Source: Dehalococcoidia bacterium
Lineage (GTDB): Bacteria; Chloroflexota; Dehalococcoidia; Dehalococcoidales; DAOWKM01
NCBI GenBank assembly: GCA_030643695.1
Contig: DAOWKM010000037.1
Location: 1 to 23,132, forward strand
Direction of reading: 5' to 3'
DNA: 23,132 bases
In this document: piece by piece, positions 14,021-20,650 of the stretch
Position numbering within the stretch: the stretch's first letter is position 1
Layout of the letters: each line of letters begins with the position of its first letter
Translations under genes and position numbers: made by a program
The notes under the pieces: model-generated
Database searches by the model: none
Told to the model about the DNA's origin: nothing
What the model saw: only the letters and a program-made list of their open reading frames with translations

Positions 14021-14857
14021 ATGAATAAGTTAAGTCTTGAACGCCAAGCTCAAGTTATAAGGGTTCTGTGTGAGGGGAACTCAATACGTAGCACCGCTCG
14101 TATAACCAACACAGCTATCAATACAGTGGTTAATTTGCTAAGGAATGTTGGCAAGGCTTGTGCTGAGTATCAGGATAAACATTTATATAATCTTCCTTGT
14201 CGTAATATTCAATGTGATGAAATCTGGTCATTCTGCTATGCCAAGCAAAAGAACGTGCCAGAAAACAAACAGGGTAGATTTGGATATGGTGATGTCTGGA
14301 CTTGGACTGCGATTGATGCCGATACCAAACTAATTGCTTCTTGGTCAGTGGGATTACGGGATGCTGGTTACGCTTATAGGTTTATGAAAGACTTACAGAG
14401 TAGATTAGCTAATCGTGTTCAGCTAACCACTGATGGTCATAAAGTATATCTAAATGCCGTTGAAGATGTATTTGGTACTGATATTGACTATGCAATGCTA
14501 GTAAAGCTATACGGTGCAGAGCCGACTGGTGAGGCACGCTACAGTCCCGCTAAATGTACAGGAACAAACTCACGTGTAATTATGGGTGAGCCTGATACTT
14601 CAAAGATTTCCACTAGCTTTGCAGAGCGACAGAATCTGACAATGAGAATGAATATGAGGCGATTTACTCGGCTAACCAATGCGTTTTCCAAGAAGATAGA
14701 AAACCATATGTATGCGCTTGCTCTCTACTTCATGCATTACAACTTCGCTAGACCCCACAAGACACTGGCCAATCCCTATCCGAGAACACCAACGATGGCA
14801 GCAGGGGTAAGTAATCATATCTGGACAATAGAGGATATTGTGAGGTTAGCCGATTAA
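14021..14857 (+). CDS. IS1-family DDE transposase
   Basis: A 278-aa single-frame transposase. Residues 5-50 form a helix-turn-helix region (GNSIRSTARITNTAINTVVN). The catalytic domain gives the DDE triad D66 (QCDEIWSF), D138 (TTDGHKVY) and E202 (SFAERQNLTMR). A downstream MHYNFARPHKTL segment is typical of the IS1 and related DDE families. Unlike Escherichia coli IS1, whose InsA and InsB are joined by frameshift, this is one uninterrupted frame, as in the single-ORF IS1 subgroup. All key residues are present, so it should be active. It lies inside matching 20-bp ends. The consensus promoter is followed almost directly by the start codon. Confidence 0.87.
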   Translation: MNKLSLERQAQVIRVLCEGNSIRSTARITNTAINTVVNLLRNVGKACAEYQDKHLYNLPCRNIQCDEIWSFCYAKQKNVPENKQGRFGYGDVWTWTAIDADTKLIASWSVGLRDAGYAYRFMKDLQSRLANRVQLTTDGHKVYLNAVEDVFGTDIDYAMLVKLYGAEPTGEARYSPAKCTGTNSRVIMGEPDTSKISTSFAERQNLTMRMNMRRFTRLTNAFSKKIENHMYALALYFMHYNFARPHKTLANPYPRTPTMAAGVSNHIWTIEDIVRLAD

Positions 14858-14864
14858 AAAATGA

Positions 14865-14888
14865 GAAACCCCTCAATTGAGGGGTTTC
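14865..14888. terminator. 24-bp perfect palindrome after the transposase gene
   Basis: GAAACCCCTCAA is followed at once by its complement TTGAGGGGTTTC, starting 8 bp after the transposase stop. It can form a stem of about 10 bp with an AATT loop, with three U residues in the 3' arm and an A-run before the 5' arm. It probably terminates or stabilises the transposase mRNA, though no long U-tract follows. Confidence 0.5.
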
Positions 14889-14967
14889 CAACAGTTGCAG
14901 CCATAGACCGCAACGGGGTACACTCTTTATTGATACTATTATAGCACATTTGTCAAGGGGGTGTACA

Positions 14968-15585
14968 ATGCCTGAAAAAGCTATGGTCTATATAGATGGA
15001 TTCAGCCTATACTTCGGCTTAAGGGATATGGGGTGGAGTCGTTATTATTGGTTGAATGTGAAATCGCTTTGCGAGAAATTCGCAAAGCCACCTCGTTGTC
15101 GCTTAGAAGGTGTTAAATACTTCACCTCAAGAATAAAGGGAGACCAAAGTAAGGTCGCTCGGCAAGATGCATTCATTCAGGCGTTAAAAACAGTACCTAA
15201 TATAGAGGTTTTGTGGGGGGAGTATGGGACAAGGGGTTACAAGTGCCATTCTTGCTTTCATGAAGGTAAGCTATCCACTGAAAAGATGACTGATGTTTAT
15301 AAAGCGAGCGAAATGATTGTGGATGCTTCTCAGAACAAGTATGACATTGCGTATTTAATATCTGGGGACAGAGACTTAGTCCCTGCGATTAAGGTAATCA
15401 AGGATAGATTCCCAGCTAGGCGCATAGTGTTGATTCCACCACCCATGCGTTATTGCTCTGATTTGGCAGAAGTGGCTCATGTTACACTAACCATGTGGGA
15501 GTATTACTTACGCAAGGCACAATTCCCACCAATAATAACTCGCACAGGTCGCCCCCCACTAACATGCCCCCCGTCTTGGACTTGA
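14968..15585 (+). CDS. NYN-domain (PIN-like) putative ribonuclease
   Basis: A 205-aa NYN/LabA-type protein of the PIN nuclease superfamily. Conserved acidic residues are D10 (VYIDGFSLYFG), D109 (EKMTDVYKASEMI), and D134/D136 (LISGDRDLVPAI), the set expected to hold divalent metal. A small CHSCFH cluster (C93, C96, H98) before D109 may bind zinc. Such proteins are predicted endoribonucleases; the target here is unknown. The ATG at 14968 has AAGGGGG 6 nt upstream; a TTG at 14950 would include the ribosome site and is rejected. The gene is the last passenger before the right transposon end, and its stop is 46 bp from the final inverted repeat. It may be a second defence or stabilisation function (inference). 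Confidence 0.85.
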   Translation: MPEKAMVYIDGFSLYFGLRDMGWSRYYWLNVKSLCEKFAKPPRCRLEGVKYFTSRIKGDQSKVARQDAFIQALKTVPNIEVLWGEYGTRGYKCHSCFHEGKLSTEKMTDVYKASEMIVDASQNKYDIAYLISGDRDLVPAIKVIKDRFPARRIVLIPPPMRYCSDLAEVAHVTLTMWEYYLRKAQFPPIITRTGRPPLTCPPSWT

Positions 15586-15591
15586 AATATA

Positions 15592-15615
15592 CCCTATCCA
15601 AATTGACCCACTACC
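15592..15615. repeat. Inner, diverged copy of the right transposon end
   Basis: The 24 bp at 15592-15615 match the terminal 24 bp at 15628-15651 at 20 positions, in the same orientation with a 36-bp period. Both end CACTACC. The inner copy could be an older end or an extra transposase-binding site. Confidence 0.7.
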
Positions 15616-15631
15616 TCATTTCCATTACCCT

Positions 15632-15651
15632 TTTCAAATTGATACACTACC
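15632..15651 (-). repeat. Right terminal inverted repeat
   Basis: The exact complement of the left end at 12960-12979. Its CTA at 15647-15649 supplies the TAG stop codon of the minus-strand gene that the transposon entered. Confidence 0.9.
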
Positions 15652-16393
15652 TAAAATTGGGGCTTTTCTCATCCATTATACTGGGTGGCTTATTGGCGGC
15701 TAACCGTTGAGAAAAGCTGTTGGTTGTCTGCTGTTGTTTCAAGTGCTCCAGTGCTTTCTTGGTATCACTGGCAACCTTTGCCTTGTCACACTGCTTTAGC
15801 CGATAGTTAAATAACCAGTAGGTAAACTCCTTGAGCTCGGTTAGGCTGATAGACCGGCGCTGAGGATAGCCCTTCTCGCCCCTGAAGCGCCTGAGTAATA
15901 CTGCTTCAGCAGCCCCATATATTCGCTGGTAAGCCTCGTTAATAGTATTATGTTCTTTACTATAGCCCCAGGCTTGCCGCTCCTTGCGCACTTCTTCCTG
16001 CACTGCCGAAATTAACGCCCCCTCTACAAGAATGCCGTAAAAGTAGTTAAGATATTGATGATACTTCCTACTGCCAATAAGCCCCTTGAATTTGTCTAGG
16101 GGCAGGCTAAGCGGTGGTTCACCATAAAACAGGAGGGCTGTCCTTTCGTCATCAGGTAGTAATCCATCTACCTCTTCACACAGGCGCTCAGCGAGAAGCA
16201 ACCAGTCAAAAGCCTCACCGGCAATGAGATAGCGGTAGGTGTAACTGTTATGGTTTTCCTCAGCGGTAGTCCATAATCTGATAGCCTCAAGCAAGGCAAT
16301 ATACCAGTGCTTACCGCTGGTGATAGCCTGCTTTAAATGCCTTATTGCTTCAGTATCTCCCGTCGGAGTCAACTGTTTATCCGAATCTACCAT
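15647..16393 (-). CDS. Conserved hypothetical protein with transposon-altered C-terminus
   Basis: A 248-aa protein I cannot name. It is mostly helical and rich in aromatic residues (YTYRYLIAGEAFDWLLLAERL, YHQYLNYFYGILVEGALISA), with a basic C-terminal third containing R-R-F-R-G and LKQCDKAKVA. No catalytic motif is seen. The ATG at 16393 has GAGG 5 nt upstream, within the end of polX, and the two genes are separated by one base, so translation is probably coupled. Its last codon (Arg) and TAG stop lie inside the right end of the transposon. Removing the element restores KSPNFILP followed by TGA, so only three terminal residues changed and the protein is probably functional. Confidence 0.72.
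   Translation of the reverse strand: MVDSDKQLTPTGDTEAIRHLKQAITSGKHWYIALLEAIRLWTTAEENHNSYTYRYLIAGEAFDWLLLAERLCEEVDGLLPDDERTALLFYGEPPLSLPLDKFKGLIGSRKYHQYLNYFYGILVEGALISAVQEEVRKERQAWGYSKEHNTINEAYQRIYGAAEAVLLRRFRGEKGYPQRRSISLTELKEFTYWLFNYRLKQCDKAKVASDTKKALEHLKQQQTTNSFSQRLAANKPPSIMDEKSPNFR
15652..15659. repeat. Target-site duplication, right copy (TAAAATTG)
   Basis: An exact copy of 12952-12959, directly after the right inverted repeat. On the minus strand it encodes part of the Asn-Phe end of the interrupted hypothetical gene. Confidence 0.88.
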
Positions 16394-16394
16394 T

Positions 16395-18116
16395 TTAGCC
16401 TCGCGACTTTAGATAGGTGGTGATTTCCTTCAATGGTTTAGTATTTAGTATATCCTGTGTCTGACACCAACCCCGCCTGGCTACCCCCACGCCAAAGCGC
16501 ATAAATTCCAGGTGCTCAGTTCTATGGGCATCGGTGTTAATTACCAGTTTTATCCCCAGGTCTCTAGCTCGGTAAGCATGAATGTCTTTGAGGTCTAGCC
16601 GAGTGGGCATACCGTTGATTTCCAGCATGGTATTAGTTTTGGCTGCGGCTCGGAAGACAGCCTCCATATCTACCGCTATTGGCTCTCTATCGGGTAACAG
16701 GCGGCAGGTAGGGTGCGCTAACACATCCACATTAGGATTTTCTATAGCCCCGATAATCCGCCTCGTCATCTGCTCCTGGCTCTGGTTCAGGCTGGAATGC
16801 ACGGCAGCGATAACAATATCCAGTTCAGCCAGAAGCTCACCGGGCATGTCCAGGCTACCATCAGCACGGATGTCTACCTCTATGCCGCTAAAGATGTGAA
16901 TGCCACTAATTTTCTGGTTGAGCTGCTCAATCTCTGAAATCTGCCGCCTCAGTCGCTCTGCATCCAGCCCGTGAGCAATACCACGCCCGCCGGAATGGTC
17001 AGTGATTGCCAGATACTGATAGCCGAGGGCTTTAGCCGCCAGCGCCATTGCTTCAATAGTATCATGCCCATCACTCCAGTCAGTGTGAACATGGAGGTCG
17101 CCCTTTATATCAGACAGCTCTATTAGCCGGGGTATGGTGCCTTGTTCTGCCCTTTCTATCTCCTGCTGACCCTCCCGCAGCTCGGGAGGGATAAATTCCA
17201 GCCCTAGTCGCTCGTAGAAAGCCTCTTCGGTGGCAAACTTCTCCAGCTCTTCAGTTGCCAGGTTGGTGATGCCATATTCACTTAATTTCAGTCCCTGGCG
17301 GTGTGTCCTCTCCCTGAGGTTAATGTTATGCTGCTTACTACCGGTAAAATACTGGAGTAGGGAGCCAAATGCGTCATGCTCTACTATTCTGAGGTCAACC
17401 TGAAGCCCACCGGGAACAACCACACTCGCCTTGGTGGTGCCGCTGACTAGAACCTCCTTGACCTGGGGCAGGTTAACAAAGGTCCGCATTATCTCCCTGG
17501 CGTCATCGGCAGTCCCCATAAGGTCAATATCGCCCAGCGTTTCCCTGAAGCGGCGCAGACTTCCCGCTGGGGTCAGGTTTTTTACTCCGGGCAGGTATCT
17601 GAGTCTGGTCAAAATCTCATCCACTACCGGCAGTGCCTCGCCAATGGGAATGCGTTGGTCTTTTTTCCTCAGGGCTTGAATCTGACGCAGAATATTCTCG
17701 GCGGTCTTATCCCCCATACGGAATAGTGAAGCCACCTTATCTTCAATGATAGCCTTTTCTAGCTCATCTGCCGAAGTTATCCCTAGCTCGCTGGAAAGCA
17801 GCATAGCCGTCTTGGGTCCGATGCCGGGGACATCAAGCAGGGTGCTAATCCCTTCAGGGAACTCAGCCTTCAGCTTCTCGTAGTAGCCAAGGTGTCCCGT
17901 GGTTACCAGTTCGGTAATCTTGTTGGTGATAGCCTCTCCCACCCCCGGGACTTCCTTCAGGTTATCCTCAGCCACCAGTTGCTCTACCTCAACTGGCAGA
18001 TGCTCAATGGAGCGAACCACCTTCTGGTAAGCCCGAATTTTAAACGGGTTCTCCCCCTTAAGCTCCAGCAGGTCGGCAATATCCTGGAATACCTTGGCAA
18101 CATCACTATTTTTCAT
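16395..18116 (-). CDS. polX: Family X DNA polymerase / 3'-5' exonuclease PolX
   Basis: A 573-aa bacterial PolX used in base-excision and gap-filling repair. Domains in order: an 8-kDa and helix-hairpin-helix region (LKEVPGVGEAI at about 53-63, LLDVPGIGPKTA at 93-104), then the polymerase beta-like palm with GSLRR (185-189) and metal-binding D196/D198 in LGDIDLM and D241 in QVDLRIV. GSKQHNINLRER follows, then a C-terminal PHP domain with GDLHVHTDWSDG (from 339) and later His/Asp ligands (ITDHSGG, EIN, NTDAHR). The PHP motifs look complete, so exonuclease activity is expected. The length is typical. The ATG overlaps the end of the upstream small gene by 11 nt and lacks a strong ribosome site, indicating coupling. 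Confidence 0.95.
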   Translation of the reverse strand: MKNSDVAKVFQDIADLLELKGENPFKIRAYQKVVRSIEHLPVEVEQLVAEDNLKEVPGVGEAITNKITELVTTGHLGYYEKLKAEFPEGISTLLDVPGIGPKTAMLLSSELGITSADELEKAIIEDKVASLFRMGDKTAENILRQIQALRKKDQRIPIGEALPVVDEILTRLRYLPGVKNLTPAGSLRRFRETLGDIDLMGTADDAREIMRTFVNLPQVKEVLVSGTTKASVVVPGGLQVDLRIVEHDAFGSLLQYFTGSKQHNINLRERTHRQGLKLSEYGITNLATEELEKFATEEAFYERLGLEFIPPELREGQQEIERAEQGTIPRLIELSDIKGDLHVHTDWSDGHDTIEAMALAAKALGYQYLAITDHSGGRGIAHGLDAERLRRQISEIEQLNQKISGIHIFSGIEVDIRADGSLDMPGELLAELDIVIAAVHSSLNQSQEQMTRRIIGAIENPNVDVLAHPTCRLLPDREPIAVDMEAVFRAAAKTNTMLEINGMPTRLDLKDIHAYRARDLGIKLVINTDAHRTEHLEFMRFGVGVARRGWCQTQDILNTKPLKEITTYLKSRG

Positions 18117-18330
18117 TGGCTTTGATTTTTTCTCTTATCCAAGCCCAGTCTGGATTACTATGGTTAAAAAATGACTGAAAATTATCCTTCAGCCACTCGT
18201 AATAATCATCCTCAGTATATTGACAGAACGCCTCAACCAAGGCACCTTTTGGAATGTCTTCAGGGATTTCCCAATCCCCCTCCTCAAACTCCCCATCCAA
18301 AAATTCCTCAACAACTGCTCTATCAAGCAT
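18106..18330 (-). CDS. Small acidic hypothetical protein (74 aa)
   Basis: I do not recognise this protein. It is strongly acidic and rich in aromatic residues in the first two thirds (EEFLDGEFEEGDWEIPEDIP, then YTEDDYYEWLKDNFQSFF), with a short Lys-rich end (REKIKANEK). The ATG at 18330 has GGGAGG 6 nt upstream; a TTG at 18345 would precede that site and is rejected. Its last codons overlap the polX start by 11 nt, so the two are translated together and it may be a PolX-associated factor (inference from position). A 75-bp gap upstream separates it from the RelA/SpoT gene. That gap holds only a 6-bp stem, TTCAGC and GCTGAA, at 18381-18396. Confidence 0.65.
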   Translation of the reverse strand: MLDRAVVEEFLDGEFEEGDWEIPEDIPKGALVEAFCQYTEDDYYEWLKDNFQSFFNHSNPDWAWIREKIKANEK

Positions 18331-18405
18331 CTTTTGCCTCCCCAAATATTTTACGAGCCAGTTAACTGCAAATTTACAAGTTCAGCCCATGCTGAATACC
18401 TAGTA

Positions 18406-19359
18406 TTAAATGTTCACGCGACACGATACATCTATTTGTTTGAGTTCAGGACATATATCTATCATCTCACTGGTTATGAGTAAACTCCTATTTTCTTTTC
18501 TTACGTTCTTGAGAAAAGCCTCCTTTTCTAGGAACAGAATAATCAAAATTATTTGACACGGGGTGATTGAGACAGCATTAACAATATTGGTATGCTTGCT
18601 TAGATTTAGCCAACCAGATAACTCTTCTACCTTTGCTTTAGCCAGCCTCAGATAGTCCTCAATAATAATGCTTGCCCTTCGTAAATCCTCAGGTAATTTT
18701 TCAGTGCTCCAAACATCTTTAAGTAAACCTATTATCTTATTCCTATTTTGATATAGTTCATATTCTCTCTCCTCTTGAATAGCAACTATCTTTGGGAAAT
18801 CTTTTAACAATATGTCTAGTAATTCAAGATTTGCTCTTAACTCGCTTGCAGTTCTATCTTTTTCCCAGGTTAATATATCTGTTTTATAAATTTCGTCGCG
18901 TGTTACTTCATCTAATGCATTTTGTAGACTGGTTTTGATTTGCAATTCAAATTTCTTTCCTAAGATATCCTTGTTGCTTATAAGGGGACTGTCTCTAAAA
19001 CTTAATATTAGATGAATAGCGTCGTACAAAAATTCATTTGGTGACCGAGACCTTTTAGACTTTTCATCCTCTATATTGAATAGTTGGTTTATCTTCTCTT
19101 TTACAGTATCTATTTCAGATATGTTATTCACGATTAATCTACAAGCCACTAGATCCTCAATTTCATCGGCTGGATTCTTACATCCTTCTTTCTCTATTTT
19201 GGCCATTATGCTTTCTTTCGGCTTTATCCTTGCATCAACATATGTAATATTCAGTGAATCGGCTATATTCCTAAGTGTCGGGTCAATGTTGGACTTGAGA
19301 AGATTCAAAGAATCTACTATTTTGCCGTAGAAAGCGTCAATGGTTTTAGGTATTATCAT
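18406..19359 (-). CDS. RelA/SpoT-domain protein (putative alarmone synthetase)
   Basis: A 317-aa protein whose first 155 residues match the (p)ppGpp synthetase domain. It has R44-I-K-P-K near the nucleotide site, IEDLVACR with D69 and R74, FLYDAIH with Y112 and H116 spaced as in the RelA YQSLH loop, and FELQIKT with E138 and Q140. No N-terminal HD hydrolase is present. Residues 160-317 are a helical tail unlike the TGS/ACT region of long RSH proteins, and may be a regulatory or toxin-like module. Family members make (p)ppGpp, and some toxic forms make (pp)pApp or modify tRNA. The frame overlaps the DUF262 stop by 14 nt, with AAAGGA very near the ATG. The gene looks more A/T-rich than polX and secA, suggesting acquisition. 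Confidence 0.78.
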   Translation of the reverse strand: MIIPKTIDAFYGKIVDSLNLLKSNIDPTLRNIADSLNITYVDARIKPKESIMAKIEKEGCKNPADEIEDLVACRLIVNNISEIDTVKEKINQLFNIEDEKSKRSRSPNEFLYDAIHLILSFRDSPLISNKDILGKKFELQIKTSLQNALDEVTRDEIYKTDILTWEKDRTASELRANLELLDILLKDFPKIVAIQEEREYELYQNRNKIIGLLKDVWSTEKLPEDLRRASIIIEDYLRLAKAKVEELSGWLNLSKHTNIVNAVSITPCQIILIILFLEKEAFLKNVRKENRSLLITSEMIDICPELKQIDVSCRVNI

Positions 19360-20365
19360 TTCCTTTTACGACAATAAGTCTTTTTAATATGTCTTCGCGA
19401 ACCTGTCTGCTTCTAATGCTATTAGACGCCTGTATAACTGCCAACCTATAATCTTGAACCTGTTGCTCCTCTACATCTTCTCTAATTTTCTGCTCAAAAT
19501 CCATGAGATTTTCTCTCGTTTTTCCAATATCTAGCTCTAGCCTGCCGTCATTTTCGTCATATAACTTTGCCATTGTAGACCAAATCGAATAGAGGTCTGC
19601 CAAGTTTCGAAAGCGTGGTCTAAATATATCTAGATTCGCAATCACACTTTTGCATACCTCGTATTTTCTTCTATTTCTATCTAAATCTGGAATACCATCA
19701 TCATACTTTGCATAATAATCGTCTAAATGCTCTCTACCATCTTTGATTCCATCCATTACCACCAAAAATATTTCCGAGACATATTCAATGTCTAGCATCC
19801 TTCTTATTCTTGAAGTAGTAGATTGACCCATGTCATGCCAGAATGGATCATCTACTAGCTGGGTTACATAGGTAATAAACTCTCCAGAGTATTTAGCATG
19901 ACGAAGTTCTTGGTTATTTAACTTGAGAACATTTCTGTTTAGTCTGTCGAACGATTCATTTAATTCTGACGTGCTTGCTTCACGAATATACTCAACTGTA
20001 AATTTATATTCCCAAAAATTAATCTTTACTGGCTGGTCTGGCAGTTCTGAAAAATACTTTTCGGCGAGATTAGGATCACTATACTTCGTAGATGTGGGGA
20101 ATTCATCTCTTATAAAATCAAGAACTGTCAGAAGTCGTTGCTTCCCATCTACAACATGGTATTTAGTAAGTCCACTTGGGCTCTGTTCGACTTGGAGAAA
20201 TATGGTTGGACAAGGGAAGTTGCGGAGAATCGTATCAATGAAATAAACTTTGTAGTCAGTGCTCCAAACGCTCTTTCTTTGATATGGCGGATCTAGATCA
20301 AGATTACCCATTCTATAGTGGTCTGTAAACCAGGAAAGTGCCTGAAAGTTTGAATCTCTTTTCAT
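19346..20365 (-). CDS. DUF262 (GmrS/ParB-like) domain protein
   Basis: A 339-aa protein. The N-terminal DUF262 domain shows DPPYQRKSVW (about 25-34), the hydrophobic stretch IDTILRNFPCPTIFLQV, and the hallmark VVDGKQRLLT (D73-G-K-Q-R77). DUF262 is the ParB/sulfiredoxin-like nucleotide-dependent domain of GmrSD type IV restriction enzymes and of SspE. The DUF1524 HNH nuclease half found in those proteins is absent; the C-terminal half is charged and helical with no motif I can name. The ATG follows GGAGGT by 9 nt. The next gene, a RelA/SpoT protein, overlaps it by 14 nt, so the pair is translated together. Sensor function is inferred from relatives. Confidence 0.82.
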   Translation of the reverse strand: MKRDSNFQALSWFTDHYRMGNLDLDPPYQRKSVWSTDYKVYFIDTILRNFPCPTIFLQVEQSPSGLTKYHVVDGKQRLLTVLDFIRDEFPTSTKYSDPNLAEKYFSELPDQPVKINFWEYKFTVEYIREASTSELNESFDRLNRNVLKLNNQELRHAKYSGEFITYVTQLVDDPFWHDMGQSTTSRIRRMLDIEYVSEIFLVVMDGIKDGREHLDDYYAKYDDGIPDLDRNRRKYEVCKSVIANLDIFRPRFRNLADLYSIWSTMAKLYDENDGRLELDIGKTRENLMDFEQKIREDVEEQQVQDYRLAVIQASNSIRSRQVREDILKRLIVVKGNDNT

Positions 20366-20402
20366 TTATGCTGTACCTCCATACTATTCTCAAGCTATCA
20401 GA

Positions 20403-20642
20403 TTACTGATGCGATTTTACAAAAGATGTCATTAAACCATAAATTGCAGTATTAAAAATTTCCAGGTCTTTTTCGCCTTGCTTCTTTGCCCTCTCTATTT
20501 TATAGAGGGTTAGTTGTCTTAGTAAAATCATTTCTCTACGCCATACCTCGTGTTGAGGTAGAGGTTCACTTGGGGGAGGCGATAGACTCTTTACATCACC
20601 TTCTGCGTCTTTAATTGCTTCTTGTAGTTCTTCATCTGTCAT
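20403..20642 (-). CDS. Small hypothetical protein (79 aa) between secA and DUF262
   Basis: An unrecognised protein starting MTDEELQEAIKDAEGDVKSL, with a proline-rich linker (SPPPSEPLPQHEVW) and a helical, basic C-terminal half (RREMILLRQLTLYKIERAKK). There is no membrane segment or metal motif. The ATG is 8 bp after the secA stop, with GGAAGG about 11 nt upstream, and the gene ends 37 bp before the DUF262 gene. It could be a third member of the DUF262 and RelA/SpoT unit or an independent secA-linked gene. Confidence 0.6.
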   Translation of the reverse strand: MTDEELQEAIKDAEGDVKSLSPPPSEPLPQHEVWRREMILLRQLTLYKIERAKKQGEKDLEIFNTAIYGLMTSFVKSHQ

Positions 20643-20650
20643 TGTAATCT

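Larger units (their letters stand above)
12960..15651. mobile_element. IS1-family transposon with passenger genes (2,692 bp)
   Basis: The element is bounded by a perfect 20-bp inverted repeat, GGTAGTGTATCAATTTGAAA at 12960-12979 and its complement at 15632-15651, and flanked by an exact 8-bp direct repeat TAAAATTG. Ends beginning GGT and an 8-9 bp duplication agree with the IS1 family, as does the single-frame DDE transposase inside (14021-14857). A plain IS1-type element is roughly 0.7-1.2 kb; this one also holds a small basic protein gene, a MazF/ribbon-helix-helix pair and a NYN-domain gene. The identical ends and duplication suggest a recent insertion. Its target was the 3' end of the minus-strand hypothetical gene now at 15647-16393. 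Confidence 0.88.

Noticed and set aside
14947..14957. CATTTGTCAAG, inverted copy of CTTGACAAATG at 13982-13992, as alternative ends of a smaller transposase-only element
   Set aside because: The match is 11 bp, coincides with a promoter -35 region, and has no flanking duplication; the outer 20-bp repeats with an 8-bp duplication are far stronger.
18381..18396. Hairpin TTCAGC-4-GCTGAA as a terminator after the RelA/SpoT gene
   Set aside because: The stem is only 6 bp and no U-tract follows in the minus-strand direction.
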